Below, in pieces: positions 1-9,469 of a stretch of 64,000 nt of DNA. The notes beneath the pieces are model-generated. The model had not been told where the DNA came from. It searched no databases and was given only the letters and a program-made list of their open reading frames with translations. A program made the position numbers and the translations under genes. The stretch covers positions 434,001 through 498,000 of the forward strand of contig QFXH01000001.1 of NCBI GenBank assembly GCA_003402345.1, given 5' to 3'. Numbering within the stretch: the first letter of the stretch is position 1; every line of letters begins with the position of its first letter. This DNA comes from Candidatus Nitrotoga sp. MKT. Lineage in GTDB: Bacteria > Pseudomonadota > Gammaproteobacteria > Burkholderiales > Gallionellaceae.

Positions 1-985
<985 letters not shown>

Positions 986-989
<4 letters not shown>

Positions 990-2326
990 TGCACGGCTCC
1001 CTCGTTACTTGGCTTTTGGGTCTCCGGAGCACCGACTATCACAGTAGCCATCGCATCTGGATTCACCCGCCGTTTATAGGCTGCGCGGATTTGCTCGATG
1101 GTGACTCTATCAACATTTCCGACAAAATCATCTAGATAGGTCAAAGGTAACTCATAAAATCCGATGACACTCAAATAATCAACTATTTTTTTGTTGCTAT
1201 CGATACGCAACGGAAAGCCACCAATGATATTTTGCTTGGATGCTTGTAATTCCTTTTTCGTCACGCCTTTATCAATAAATTCGCGTAGCGTAGCGCGCAC
1301 CAGTTGCAGCGCTTCATCGGCTTGATTCTTTTTGGTTTGCAGCCCGATCTGATACGCGCCTGGCAGCTTCATCGGTATAAAATAACTATACACACTATAG
1401 GCAAGACCGCGCTTCTCGCGGATTTCATGCATCAGGCGGGATATAAATCCTCCTCCTCCAAGAATGTGGTTGCCCACATAAAGGGCAAAATAGTCTGGGT
1501 CTTTGCGTGCCAAACCAGGTGCACCCATCAAAATATGGCTCTGCGTAGCCGGATGTATTATGCGCTGCTCATTCGCTTTAATTTGCATAATCACCGGCGC
1601 AACCTGCGCCGTTTCAACGCCTTGTGGTAATTGCGCGGTAAGATTTTGCGCGATCGCTTCAGCTTCGGCGCGCGTTACATCGCCCATAATGGCAACCACG
1701 GCAGTTTTAGCCAAATAATGGGTACGATAAAATGCTTCAATGTCGGTGCGCTGAATATTTTCTACGGTAGCGACTTCACCCGCCGACGGTAAACCATAAG
1801 GATGGGTACCAAATACGGCCTTGCCAAAGGCTTTTTCGGCGATCCTTTCCGGCTTGGTTTCGTCTTCTTTTAAACCAGCGATCAAGCGTATTTTTTCTCG
1901 CGCCAACACATCTTCTTTAAACAACGGATGTTGCAGCACGCGCGCCAGAATATCCAGCGCCTGAACGCGTTCCGCAGTGCTGCTTAATGTGCGCAAACTT
2001 ATTCCCGCACGGTCCGCATCGAAATTCTTTCCAAATTGCGCACCAATATCGGCCATATTTCGCGCGATGTCGTCCTCGCTCAAACCTTCCGCGCCGAGAT
2101 CCAGCATTCTATGCGTCAGCCCCGCCAATCCGGATTTTTCCGTTACATCAAAGCTACTTCCAGCGGCAAAAGTTACTGTCAAATCCAGCATTGGCAAATC
2201 ATGGTTTTCCACAAAATATACACGCGCGCCGCTCGGCGATGTCCAATGCTGAATATGGGGCGTGGCGAGTGCAGAGGCGATGCCGGCTAGAAACAACACC
2301 ACAACGGCAAGTAATTTAGTGTGCAT
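986..2326 (-). CDS. M16 family peptidase-like protein, non-catalytic partner
   Basis: A 446-residue protein with an N-terminal signal peptide (hydrophobic run ending ASALA) and the two-domain insulinase/pitrilysin fold. The zinc motif HxxEH expected near residue 65 is absent (the region reads LTHRMLDLGAEG), whereas the C-terminal substrate-binding region with the R/Y signature (SRLMHEIREKRGLAYSVYS) is kept. Paired M16 proteins typically form a heterodimer in which one subunit supplies zinc and the other the R/Y pair, so this is the structural half of the periplasmic peptidase encoded immediately upstream. Start overlaps the end of the catalytic gene by 11 bases. Confidence 0.9.
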
Positions 2327-3701
2327 GTGATGCCCCTTTATTCATTTGTTTCGGTTTGCCGGAAAGTGGCTGTGGCTCAAGCACGGCCATGGTCAGCTGG
2401 TCGTCCTGCAGAAACTCCCGCGCCACGTCCTGCACCTGCTGCGCCGTTACTGCCTGTAATTTTTTTAAAATCAAAGGAATAGTTTTGTATGACAGCCCCA
2501 TACTTTCCATCTGTCCAATCTGCATCGCCTGATAAAACAGCGAATCGAGCTTGTAAACTTCACTGGCAGTCACCTGTGCCTTTGCGCGTTTAAGTTCATC
2601 TTCATTCACGCCGTCACGCTTCAAAATTGCTATTTGTTCGCGCAAACCCTCTTCTATTTCCGTCACGCTCTTGCCTTCGCTGGGGGTGCCTTCTAACATG
2701 AACAAGCTTGGCCCACGCGAGGTAGCGTCATATTCAACGCCCACATCACTAGCCAGTTGCTTTTCCCGCACTAATATTTTGTTCAAGCGCGCCGAAGCAT
2801 TGCCATCAAGAATGCCAGCCAGTATCTGCAAGGCGTAGGGTTGCCAATCTTTCTCTGGGTCGCGTAACGAGGGGGCATGATAAGCCATTACCAGCTGCGG
2901 CAGCTGCGCCGGAGCTTTTACTACAATGCGTTTCACGCCTAACTGGGACGGTTCGTTAAAATGCTTGCGCGCAGGCAAACTGCGCGCTGGAATCCCGCCA
3001 TAGAAACGTTGCGCCAGCGCAAATACCTCGCTCGCCTTGACATCTCCTGCCACGATTAATGTCGCATTATTGGGCACGTACCAATTTTTATACCACGTCT
3101 TGGCATCATTTACGGAAAGTGTCTGCAAATCGTTCATCCAGCCAATTACCGGAGTCCGGTAAGGATGTTCCTGAAAGGCCACAGCCATCAATTTTTCATT
3201 CATTAGGGCGTGCGGCTCATCATCCGTGCGCATGCGCCGCTCTTCCATGACAACTTTAATTTCTTTGCTGAATTCAGTTTCGGTCAGATGCAAGTTGCGC
3301 ATACGGTCGGATTCAAGTTGCATGGCGAGAGGTAACTTAGATTTGTGCAACTGCTGGAAATAAGCAGTGTAATCGTTACTGGTGAAAGCATTTTCGCGTC
3401 CGCCCGCAGCAGATATACGCTTGGAAAACTGCCCAACCGGCACGTTTTTGGTGCCCTTGAACATCATGTGTTCCAACACATGTGCGATGCCGGTGACGCC
3501 AATATTTTCGTCCATACTGCCGGCGCGATACCATATTTGTTGAACTATAACTGGGGCACGGTGGTCTTCCTTGACTATGACCTTAAGGCCATTGCCGAGA
3601 GTCTTCTCAAACACCTCCGCCTGTGCCTTAACAGCGAATAAAAGCATCGCAGGCCATAAAACAGCAATAGTCAGCAGATATTTTAATATGTGTATACGCA
3701 T
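2316..3701 (-). CDS. M16 family zinc peptidase, catalytic subunit
   Basis: Secreted zinc endopeptidase of the pitrilysin/insulinase family. A signal peptide (ending AVKAQA) is followed by the inverted zinc motif HVLEH and, about 75 residues on, the third ligand region KEIKVVMEERR. It precedes and overlaps its inactive partner, the common two-gene arrangement. I use the ATG at 3701 rather than a TTG six codons upstream because the former begins a clean signal peptide. The 120-base gap to divergent ftsY must hold both promoters. Substrate unknown; periplasmic peptide turnover is likely. Confidence 0.92.
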   Translation of the reverse strand: MRIHILKYLLTIAVLWPAMLLFAVKAQAEVFEKTLGNGLKVIVKEDHRAPVIVQQIWYRAGSMDENIGVTGIAHVLEHMMFKGTKNVPVGQFSKRISAAGGRENAFTSNDYTAYFQQLHKSKLPLAMQLESDRMRNLHLTETEFSKEIKVVMEERRMRTDDEPHALMNEKLMAVAFQEHPYRTPVIGWMNDLQTLSVNDAKTWYKNWYVPNNATLIVAGDVKASEVFALAQRFYGGIPARSLPARKHFNEPSQLGVKRIVVKAPAQLPQLVMAYHAPSLRDPEKDWQPYALQILAGILDGNASARLNKILVREKQLASDVGVEYDATSRGPSLFMLEGTPSEGKSVTEIEEGLREQIAILKRDGVNEDELKRAKAQVTASEVYKLDSLFYQAMQIGQMESMGLSYKTIPLILKKLQAVTAQQVQDVAREFLQDDQLTMAVLEPQPLSGKPKQMNKGASHAH

Positions 3702-3821
3702 TTTTTTAGCCCAAAACAACTCAATCAGAATAGAATAACGACGGCGGCAAAAGCCGCCACGAGTGATGTGTATTATGCGCTATTTAGTTATCTTTCTGCC
3801 ACCTCCCAAAACTCCCTTAAA

Positions 3822-4796
3822 ATGTTTGGCTTCCTAAAAAAAACCCCAATTGAAAGCAAGTCCAACCCGGCCGAAGACACGCCTAAAAAAACCGGCTGGA
3901 TCAGCCGACTTAAGAGCGGACTGGCGCGCACTGCCGATCAAATGTCCGACTTGTTTGGCCGAGGCGGCAAGATCGACGACGAGCTGTATGAGGAACTGGA
4001 AACCATCCTAATTACCGCAGATGTCGGAATGGACGCAACCCGTTTCTTGCTGGCCGAATTGCGCCGACAAGTCAAAGCGCAGCGACTAACAGAAGCAGCT
4101 CAGCTAAAAGAGGCGTTGGCGCACGATCTAACCAAACTGCTCAAGCCACTGGCTCAGCCTTTGGAAACTGATTTACATAAACCTTGCGTCATTATGTTGG
4201 CCGGCGTAAATGGCGCTGGCAAAACAACCTCCATTGGCAAGCTGGCGAAGTATTTCCAGGGGCAAGGCAAATCAGTACTGCTGGCCGCAGGTGATACTTT
4301 CCGTGCCGCTGCACGCGAACAGTTGATGGAATGGGGTGCGCGCAACAACGTGACCGTCATTGCCCAGCAAAGCGGCGATGCCGCAGCGGTGATTTTCGAT
4401 GCGGTACAAGCAGCCCAGGCACGCAAAATCGACATAGTGCTGGCAGATACCGCCGGACGCCTGTCTACTCAAACTCATCTGATGGAAGAAATAAAAAAGG
4501 TCAAACGCGTTATCGCCAAGGCGTTACCCGGTGCACCACATGAAGTGCTGTTGGTGCTGGACGCAAATACCGGGCAGAACGCGCTAAGCCAAGTCAAAGC
4601 ATTCGACGATGCGTTGGCCGTCACGGGATTGATACTGACTAAGCTGGATGGCACCGCAAAAGGCGGCGTAATTGCTGCCATCGCCAAGGCGCATCCCATC
4701 CCCGTGCGCTTTATCGGTGTGGGAGAAGGGCTGGATGACCTGCGTCCATTTGTAGCGGAAGACTTCGTCACGGCACTTGTGGGGCTGGACGAATGA
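3822..4796 (+). CDS. ftsY: Signal recognition particle receptor FtsY
   Basis: GTPase that receives SRP-ribosome-nascent chain complexes at the inner membrane and passes them to SecYEG. The 324-residue product has an N domain followed by the NG GTPase core: P-loop GVNGAGKTT near residue 126-134, then DTFRAAAREQL, DTAGRLSTQ and TKLDGTAKGG. The acidic A domain of E. coli is almost absent, as in many betaproteobacteria. Open reading continues 44 codons upstream, but MFGFLKK is the normal family N-terminus, so the ATG at 3822 is chosen. The stop overlaps ftsE by 4 bases (ATGA); ftsY-ftsE-ftsX is a classical operon. Confidence 0.97.
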   Translation: MFGFLKKTPIESKSNPAEDTPKKTGWISRLKSGLARTADQMSDLFGRGGKIDDELYEELETILITADVGMDATRFLLAELRRQVKAQRLTEAAQLKEALAHDLTKLLKPLAQPLETDLHKPCVIMLAGVNGAGKTTSIGKLAKYFQGQGKSVLLAAGDTFRAAAREQLMEWGARNNVTVIAQQSGDAAAVIFDAVQAAQARKIDIVLADTAGRLSTQTHLMEEIKKVKRVIAKALPGAPHEVLLVLDANTGQNALSQVKAFDDALAVTGLILTKLDGTAKGGVIAAIAKAHPIPVRFIGVGEGLDDLRPFVAEDFVTALVGLDE

Positions 4797-5446
4797 TCCA
4801 GTTCAGTCAAATATGCAAACGTTACCCCGGAGGTTATGAAGCACTGAAAAATGTTAGTTTTGAGATCGCCGAGGGTGAAATGATATTCCTCACCGGCCAT
4901 TCCGGCGCAGGCAAGAGCACTTTGCTCAAACTCATCGCCGCCATTGAACGCCCCAGCTCTGGCAGCATTGTAGTCAAAGGGCAAAATGTCAGTTCGATCC
5001 AAAGCGGGGCATTGCCCTATCTGCGCCGCAATCTTGGCTTAATTTTCCAAGATCATAAAATACTGTTCGACCGCAGCGTGTTCGACAACGTAATGTTGCC
5101 ACTGCGAATTTGCGGCTTCGACCATCGCGAAAGCGCCAAGCGGGTGCAAGCCGCGCTAGACAAGGTGGGCTTGCTCAAGCGTCAAAAAAACAACCCGATC
5201 GGACTGTCCGGCGGCGAACAACAACGTTTATGCATCGCACGCGCCATAGTCAACCGCCCTTCCATCCTGCTGGCAGATGAACCAACCGGCAATCTTGATA
5301 AGGACTATGCCAGCGACATCATGGGTATCTTCAAATCGTTCCATCAGGTCGGTGTCACGCTGCTAATTTCCTCCCATGACGAAAATGTTTTGCGCCAGTT
5401 CAAGGGACGCGTACTGGCACTAAAAAATGGGGAGTTATGCCCATGA
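4793..5446 (+). CDS. ftsE: Cell division ATP-binding protein FtsE
   Basis: ABC-type ATPase that works with FtsX at the division septum to activate peptidoglycan hydrolases through periplasmic regulators. Walker [10 protein letters not shown] lies near residue 35, signature LSGGEQQR near 138 and Walker [12 protein letters not shown] near 160. The 217-residue length is normal. It overlaps ftsY upstream and ftsX downstream by ATGA-type junctions, so all three are probably one transcript. Confidence 0.97.
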   Translation: MIQFSQICKRYPGGYEALKNVSFEIAEGEMIFLTGHSGAGKSTLLKLIAAIERPSSGSIVVKGQNVSSIQSGALPYLRRNLGLIFQDHKILFDRSVFDNVMLPLRICGFDHRESAKRVQAALDKVGLLKRQKNNPIGLSGGEQQRLCIARAIVNRPSILLADEPTGNLDKDYASDIMGIFKSFHQVGVTLLISSHDENVLRQFKGRVLALKNGELCP

Positions 5447-6351
5447 AAAACTGGCTGGTATCGCATACCCACGTGTTGCTGTTTACCCTGCGCCGTTTCC
5501 TCACCACACCGCTGTCCAGCCTGCTAAACATTCTGGTGATCGGCATTGCACTCAGCTTGCCGGCAGGCATGTATTTAATGCTTAAAAGTGTACAAAGTCT
5601 GGCTGAACAAGCGGTTGGCACACCGCAAATCAGCATATTCTTGAGCATGGATGCCAGCAATGACGAAGTCGCCCATATCGGTAAACAATTGAAACAACAC
5701 GCCAGCATCAACCAGGTAAAGTTTGTGCCACGTGACCAAGCGCTGGAACAACTAAAACAAACCACCGGACTGGCCGATGTAATCGGTGGGCTGGCACAAA
5801 ACCCGCTGCCGGACGCTTATGTTACCTACCCAAAAATATCTGATGCACAAGCACTGGAAGGGTTGCGCGATGAATTTAAAAAGTGGCCTAAAATCGAGTA
5901 TGTGCAACTGGATTCAGCTTGGGCACGCAAGCTTGGGGCAATGCTTAAATTCGGCCTGTTGGCCGTACTTATTCTCGCCGTGCTGCTTAGCTTTGCGCTA
6001 ATAGCCATTACCTTTAACACCATCCGTTTGCAAATTCTCACCCAGCGCGAAGAAATTGAGGTATCCAAACTAATCGGTGCCACCAATGCTTTCATCCGCC
6101 GGCCGTTTCTTTACTTTGGTCTTTTACAAGGGCTGCTAGGAGGTGCCACAGCCTGGTTTATCATTACTATCAGTTTACGTCTGCTCAATAATAGCCTCTC
6201 TGAGTTGACGCATTTGTATGCCAGCAGCTTTACTTTGCATTTACCCTCCATAGGCGACAGCTCCATACTGCTGCTATTATCAGCCTACCTTGGCTGGTTA
6301 GGCGCTTGGCTGTCTGTCGCCCAGCACTTATGGCAAATTGAACCTCGTTAA
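5443..6351 (+). CDS. ftsX: Cell division protein FtsX
   Basis: Permease-like partner of FtsE. One membrane segment lies near residues 20-42, then an extracytoplasmic loop, then three membrane segments in the C-terminal half, the normal FtsX layout. Two start codons are possible: 5437 and 5443. A GGGGAG ribosome-binding site sits 8 bases before the second but only 2 before the first, and the second forms the ATGA overlap with the ftsE stop, so 5443 is preferred. rpoH, which often follows ftsX in proteobacteria, is not here. Confidence 0.95.
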   Translation: MKNWLVSHTHVLLFTLRRFLTTPLSSLLNILVIGIALSLPAGMYLMLKSVQSLAEQAVGTPQISIFLSMDASNDEVAHIGKQLKQHASINQVKFVPRDQALEQLKQTTGLADVIGGLAQNPLPDAYVTYPKISDAQALEGLRDEFKKWPKIEYVQLDSAWARKLGAMLKFGLLAVLILAVLLSFALIAITFNTIRLQILTQREEIEVSKLIGATNAFIRRPFLYFGLLQGLLGGATAWFIITISLRLLNNSLSELTHLYASSFTLHLPSIGDSSILLLLSAYLGWLGAWLSVAQHLWQIEPR

Positions 6352-6547
6352 AGGCATCCTAAAAAAACAATTAAATTCGAAAAGCAGTTTTTCATCAGGG
6401 TAGACATGGCCTCAATAACATATTCAATATTTATTGACTCAACAAAAAATTCAGGGATAAAACCTGGTTTGTGTTAAAAAAACAAACCACTATTACCGAC
6501 TCCAATCCCTATACATGGCATTGTCTAAAAATTAAAATGAGGAAATC

Positions 6548-7759
6548 ATGAGATTCCAATATTTTTACTCAGTGCTGGTCGCCAGTTCTGCACTAGCTTT
6601 GCTCTCTACGCTTGCCGCAGCCAAGACCCCAGAACAAATTTTTGAACAAGTATCACCTTCCGTTGTAGTAGTAGACATCTTCGATTCGAAAGATGAATTC
6701 ATCGGACAGGGTAGTGGCGTGGTCATAGGCGTCGGCCAAGTCATTACCAATTGCCATGTTGCGAAAAGAGGCAAAAGCCGACAAGTACGGCAATCCGGCA
6801 AAACATTCTCGGCCACTATGCAATATTCAGACCCTAGTCGCGACCTATGCCAATTAAATGTGCCGGATTTGCGGGCACCCCCGGTCGTTATGGGTACCGC
6901 CAAAAAACTCAAGGTGGGCCAGCGCGTCTATGCCATCGGTGCACCGGAAGACTTGGAGCTAACCTTGAGCGAAGGGCTTATTTCCAGTTTGCGGCCACAC
7001 GAAGGCGCGGAATACATCCAGACCTCCGCCGCAATTTCTCTCGGCTCCAGCGGTGGTGGACTGTTCGATGACCAAGGGCAATTAATCGGCATCACCACGT
7101 TTTATAATGCCGAGGGGCAAAATCTCAATTTCGCCCTGCCCGTAGATTGGATAGGGGAACTACCAAAACGGGCCCAAGGCGCTCCGATGGTAGCGAAAAA
7201 AAGCGGCCTGGTTTGGCTCAACCGCGTAGTTGCGCTGGAATACAAACAAGACTGGCAAGGAATGTTAAAGCTTTCGCAACAGTGGGTCAAAAGTGAGCCG
7301 GTAAGTGCAGACGCTTGGTTTAGCTTGGGTATTGCCCACAAAAACCTCAAACAATATGAGCAAGCAATTAAAGCCTATCGAAGCGCGCTGCGCATTCAGC
7401 CTGAATATGCCGACGCCTGGAATAACCTAGGCAATATCCATAACAACATCAAACAACACGAACAGGCAATCCAGGCCTATCGGGAGGCGCTACGCATTGA
7501 TCCAAAATATGCCTCCGCCTGGAATAATTTAGGTATCGCTTATGGAAATCTTAAACAATACGAGCAGGCGATTGCTGCCTATCAAGAAGCGGTCCGCATC
7601 GAACCCGAAAAGGCAAGTAGCTGGTATAACTTGGGCGAAGCCTATTCACGCCAAGGTCAGCAGGACAAAGTGCTGGAGATCTATCAAACCTTACACAAAC
7701 TCGATTTGCAAATGGCGAAAGCATATTCAAATGCCTTCATATTGCCTTCAGCCAAATAA
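6548..7759 (+). CDS. Secreted trypsin-like serine protease with C-terminal TPR repeats
   Basis: A 403-residue exported protein with a signal peptide ending STLAAA. Residues about 25-205 form a trypsin-like domain with a full catalytic triad in Deg/HtrA-like context: His70 (TNCHV), Asp99 (SRDLC) and Ser168 (GSSGGGLFD). Instead of a PDZ domain, the C-terminal half (about 240-390) has four tetratricopeptide repeats with the 34-residue period (AWNNLG...YEQAI.AYREALRI.P). TPRs normally bind peptides or partners, so this may be a periplasmic protease whose recognition module is TPR-based. It stands alone between ftsX and an unrelated gene. Two middle repeats are nearly identical, implying recent internal duplication. 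Specific role unknown. Confidence 0.88.
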   Translation: MRFQYFYSVLVASSALALLSTLAAAKTPEQIFEQVSPSVVVVDIFDSKDEFIGQGSGVVIGVGQVITNCHVAKRGKSRQVRQSGKTFSATMQYSDPSRDLCQLNVPDLRAPPVVMGTAKKLKVGQRVYAIGAPEDLELTLSEGLISSLRPHEGAEYIQTSAAISLGSSGGGLFDDQGQLIGITTFYNAEGQNLNFALPVDWIGELPKRAQGAPMVAKKSGLVWLNRVVALEYKQDWQGMLKLSQQWVKSEPVSADAWFSLGIAHKNLKQYEQAIKAYRSALRIQPEYADAWNNLGNIHNNIKQHEQAIQAYREALRIDPKYASAWNNLGIAYGNLKQYEQAIAAYQEAVRIEPEKASSWYNLGEAYSRQGQQDKVLEIYQTLHKLDLQMAKAYSNAFILPSAK

Positions 7760-7892
7760 AGTAAATATGCTTCAGCATCCGGCCACACACTGTTTTAACA
7801 CGAACTTATGATCATCCATGCTGTCCCGGAACCCTCAGAATAACTAGGGACTCAATCATCTTTTGCGGCATTTCCTATATCAGCAATTTTAA

Positions 7893-7990
7893 TAACGCGC
7901 TGGCGGCAAATACACCCGGTGATGGTCATTTTTAAATTCACCTGACACCAATCAATATCAAATGTCATCGTTTAATCTGCCAGCGCGTTA
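7893..7990. repeat. Perfect 12-bp inverted repeat with 74-base spacer
   Basis: The arms TAACGCGCTGGC (7893-7904) and GCCAGCGCGTTA (7979-7990) are exact reverse complements. The right arm ends 33 bases before the next gene start. It may be two copies of an operator, a large hairpin, or the ends of a tiny insertion. No target duplication is evident. The rest of the 7760-8023 gap shows no gene. Confidence 0.6.
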
Positions 7991-8023
7991 GATCAATATC
8001 GCTAACGAAAAAAGGGTTCTAAA

Positions 8024-8422
8024 ATGAAGCGTTTTTTAATTGTAGCGGCGCTGGCCACTATCGCTGTTCCGGCATTAGCTTCCGATGTCGGCGTATCCGT
8101 TAGTGTCGGCCAACCTGGCTTTTATGGCCGAATCGACATCGGCAACTACCCACAACCCCGTTTAATTTATCCAGCGCCGGTCATGGTCCAACCCATGCCA
8201 ATGGGTATGGCACCCCAACCGATTTATCTGCGCGCGCCCCTGGGCCACCGGAAAAACTGGCGCAAACACTGCCGCAAATATGGCGCCTGTGGCCAGCCAG
8301 TCTATTTTGTTCAAGACAGTTGGTATAACAATGTTTATGTTCCTGGCTATCGTGAACATGGCCATTTCCAACACGAGGAGAGGGATGGCAGAGGCCATGG
8401 TAGGGGCCATGACAGGGATTAA
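8024..8422 (+). CDS. Secreted Pro/His-rich protein of unknown function
   Basis: A 132-residue protein with a clear signal peptide (cleavage after ALA, about residue 19). The mature part has a Pro/Met-rich centre (VMVQPMPMGMAPQP), then a basic stretch with two cysteines (HCRKYGACGQPVYF) and a His/Gly/Asp-rich tail that could bind metal. Similar short exported proteins of unknown function occur in betaproteobacteria. No functional domain can be named. Confidence 0.75.
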   Translation: MKRFLIVAALATIAVPALASDVGVSVSVGQPGFYGRIDIGNYPQPRLIYPAPVMVQPMPMGMAPQPIYLRAPLGHRKNWRKHCRKYGACGQPVYFVQDSWYNNVYVPGYREHGHFQHEERDGRGHGRGHDRD

Positions 8423-8444
8423 ACCGCTTTGACGGGAACTTTAA

Positions 8445-8624
8445 GGGCACCTCTAAAAATTAAGAGTTCTAAACAAGACTAGGCGCGAATAAAAAATGTT
8501 GACGCAGCATATAATTGATATGTAAGGAAACATTTTTTGTGGGCAACAAAGTATTGTGACGAGACAGGTTAAGCAGGCAATCCCCGAAGGGGATGCTCGC
8601 AAATCTGAATTTTTAGAGGCGCCC
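8445..8624. mobile_element. MITE-like non-autonomous element, copy 1 (180 bp)
   Basis: The left end GGGCACCTCTAAAAAT and right end ATTTTTAGAGGCGCCC are near-perfect 16-base terminal inverted repeats. TTAA flanks both ends (8441-8444, 8625-8628), consistent with target duplication. It encodes no transposase. The interior matches the second copy at 25965-26083, with blocks of about 20 and 40 bases present only here, so the two are different-length derivatives of one parent. Family not assigned; an IS5-like parent with a YTAR target is one possibility. Confidence 0.8.
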
Positions 8625-8628
8625 TTAA

Positions 8629-8991
8629 GACAAATGGGTAGATTAGAGAATCTGGCTCTCGCCTGCCCTCCCCCATCAAGCCGCTGCATTTTCGTTCCCT
8701 TTACGCACCAGTCGGTAGCCTCCCCAACGCCGCACTGTGTCTCCAGCACTGGTAATCAATCTTCGGGAATATGCCGACCTTGCTACCCCGGAAGTCAATG
8801 AATGCCACTTCCGTTATTTCAACACCCATCCAGCGGTCTTCCCTCTGACCACAGGAATTGACACGGCGACAAGGCTTAGAGAAGTGCCAAAAAATAACGG
8901 ACATTTCTACTTAACACTAACAAAATTTTAAAAAATGATTACAGCGAAGCTGTAATATCCAGCCGTCCACCCTGCAAGGAGATGCTCCGAC
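8629..8991. other. Intergenic stretch without a supportable gene
   Basis: About 360 bases between the inverted-repeat element and the antiporter remnant. Short open frames exist on both strands but none has a ribosome-binding site or recognisable motif. A 7-bp hairpin (8938-8956) sits near the end. A Shine-Dalgarno-like AAGGAG precedes the antiporter start. Confidence 0.5.
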
Positions 8992-9469
8992 ATGCTGCTC
9001 TGGTTGCAACTTCTGATTTGCCTCTCCACCATCGGCTACGCGGGCTACTTTTTTTCCCGCTATGGAGACATCATCGCCGAAAAAACCGGCATGTCTGCCT
9101 CTTGGGTTGGTCTCATCCTGCTGTCGATTGCCACCTCACTGCCCAAGTTGGTCACCGGCATTTTCGCCGTCACATTCGTCAACGCGCATTGGGACACTGG
9201 GCATGGCCAACCGGCTGAGCAGCAACTTGTTCGATATCATCATTCTGTCGGTGGATGATTTGTTTTACTCCAATGGCCCTCTGCTTGCGCACGTTGATGC
9301 CAGCCACGCGCTGACCGCATTCACCGCAGTGATGATGAGCGCCCTGGTGACTGCGGGTTTTATTTTCCGTCCGCAAGGGCGCTTCGTTCTTGGACTTACC
9401 TGGGTAAGCCTGGGATTGTTCATGCTGTATGTACTCAACACCTGGATCATTTTCGAACATGCACAATAA
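8992..9469 (+). pseudogene. Truncated, frameshifted Ca2+/cation antiporter (YrbG-like)
   Basis: Residues 1-64 in frame 1 (ending TSLPKLVTGIFAVTFVNA) match the first alpha repeat of sodium/calcium exchanger-type antiporters. The reading frame then moves by one base near 9190 and continues as LSSNLFDIIILSVDDLFY through to FEHAQ, which resembles the second alpha repeat and C-terminus of the same family. The family is about 320-360 residues; here only about 159 remain. The likely history is a deletion joining the two homologous repeats plus a frameshift. The end overlaps the Ca2+ ATPase start by 11 bases, so the pair was probably a calcium-efflux operon. Confidence 0.75.

Noticed and set aside
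8938-8956. Hairpin ATTACAG/CTGTAAT as a terminator
   Set aside because: No T tract on the plus strand, and no minus-strand gene to its right for which it could serve.
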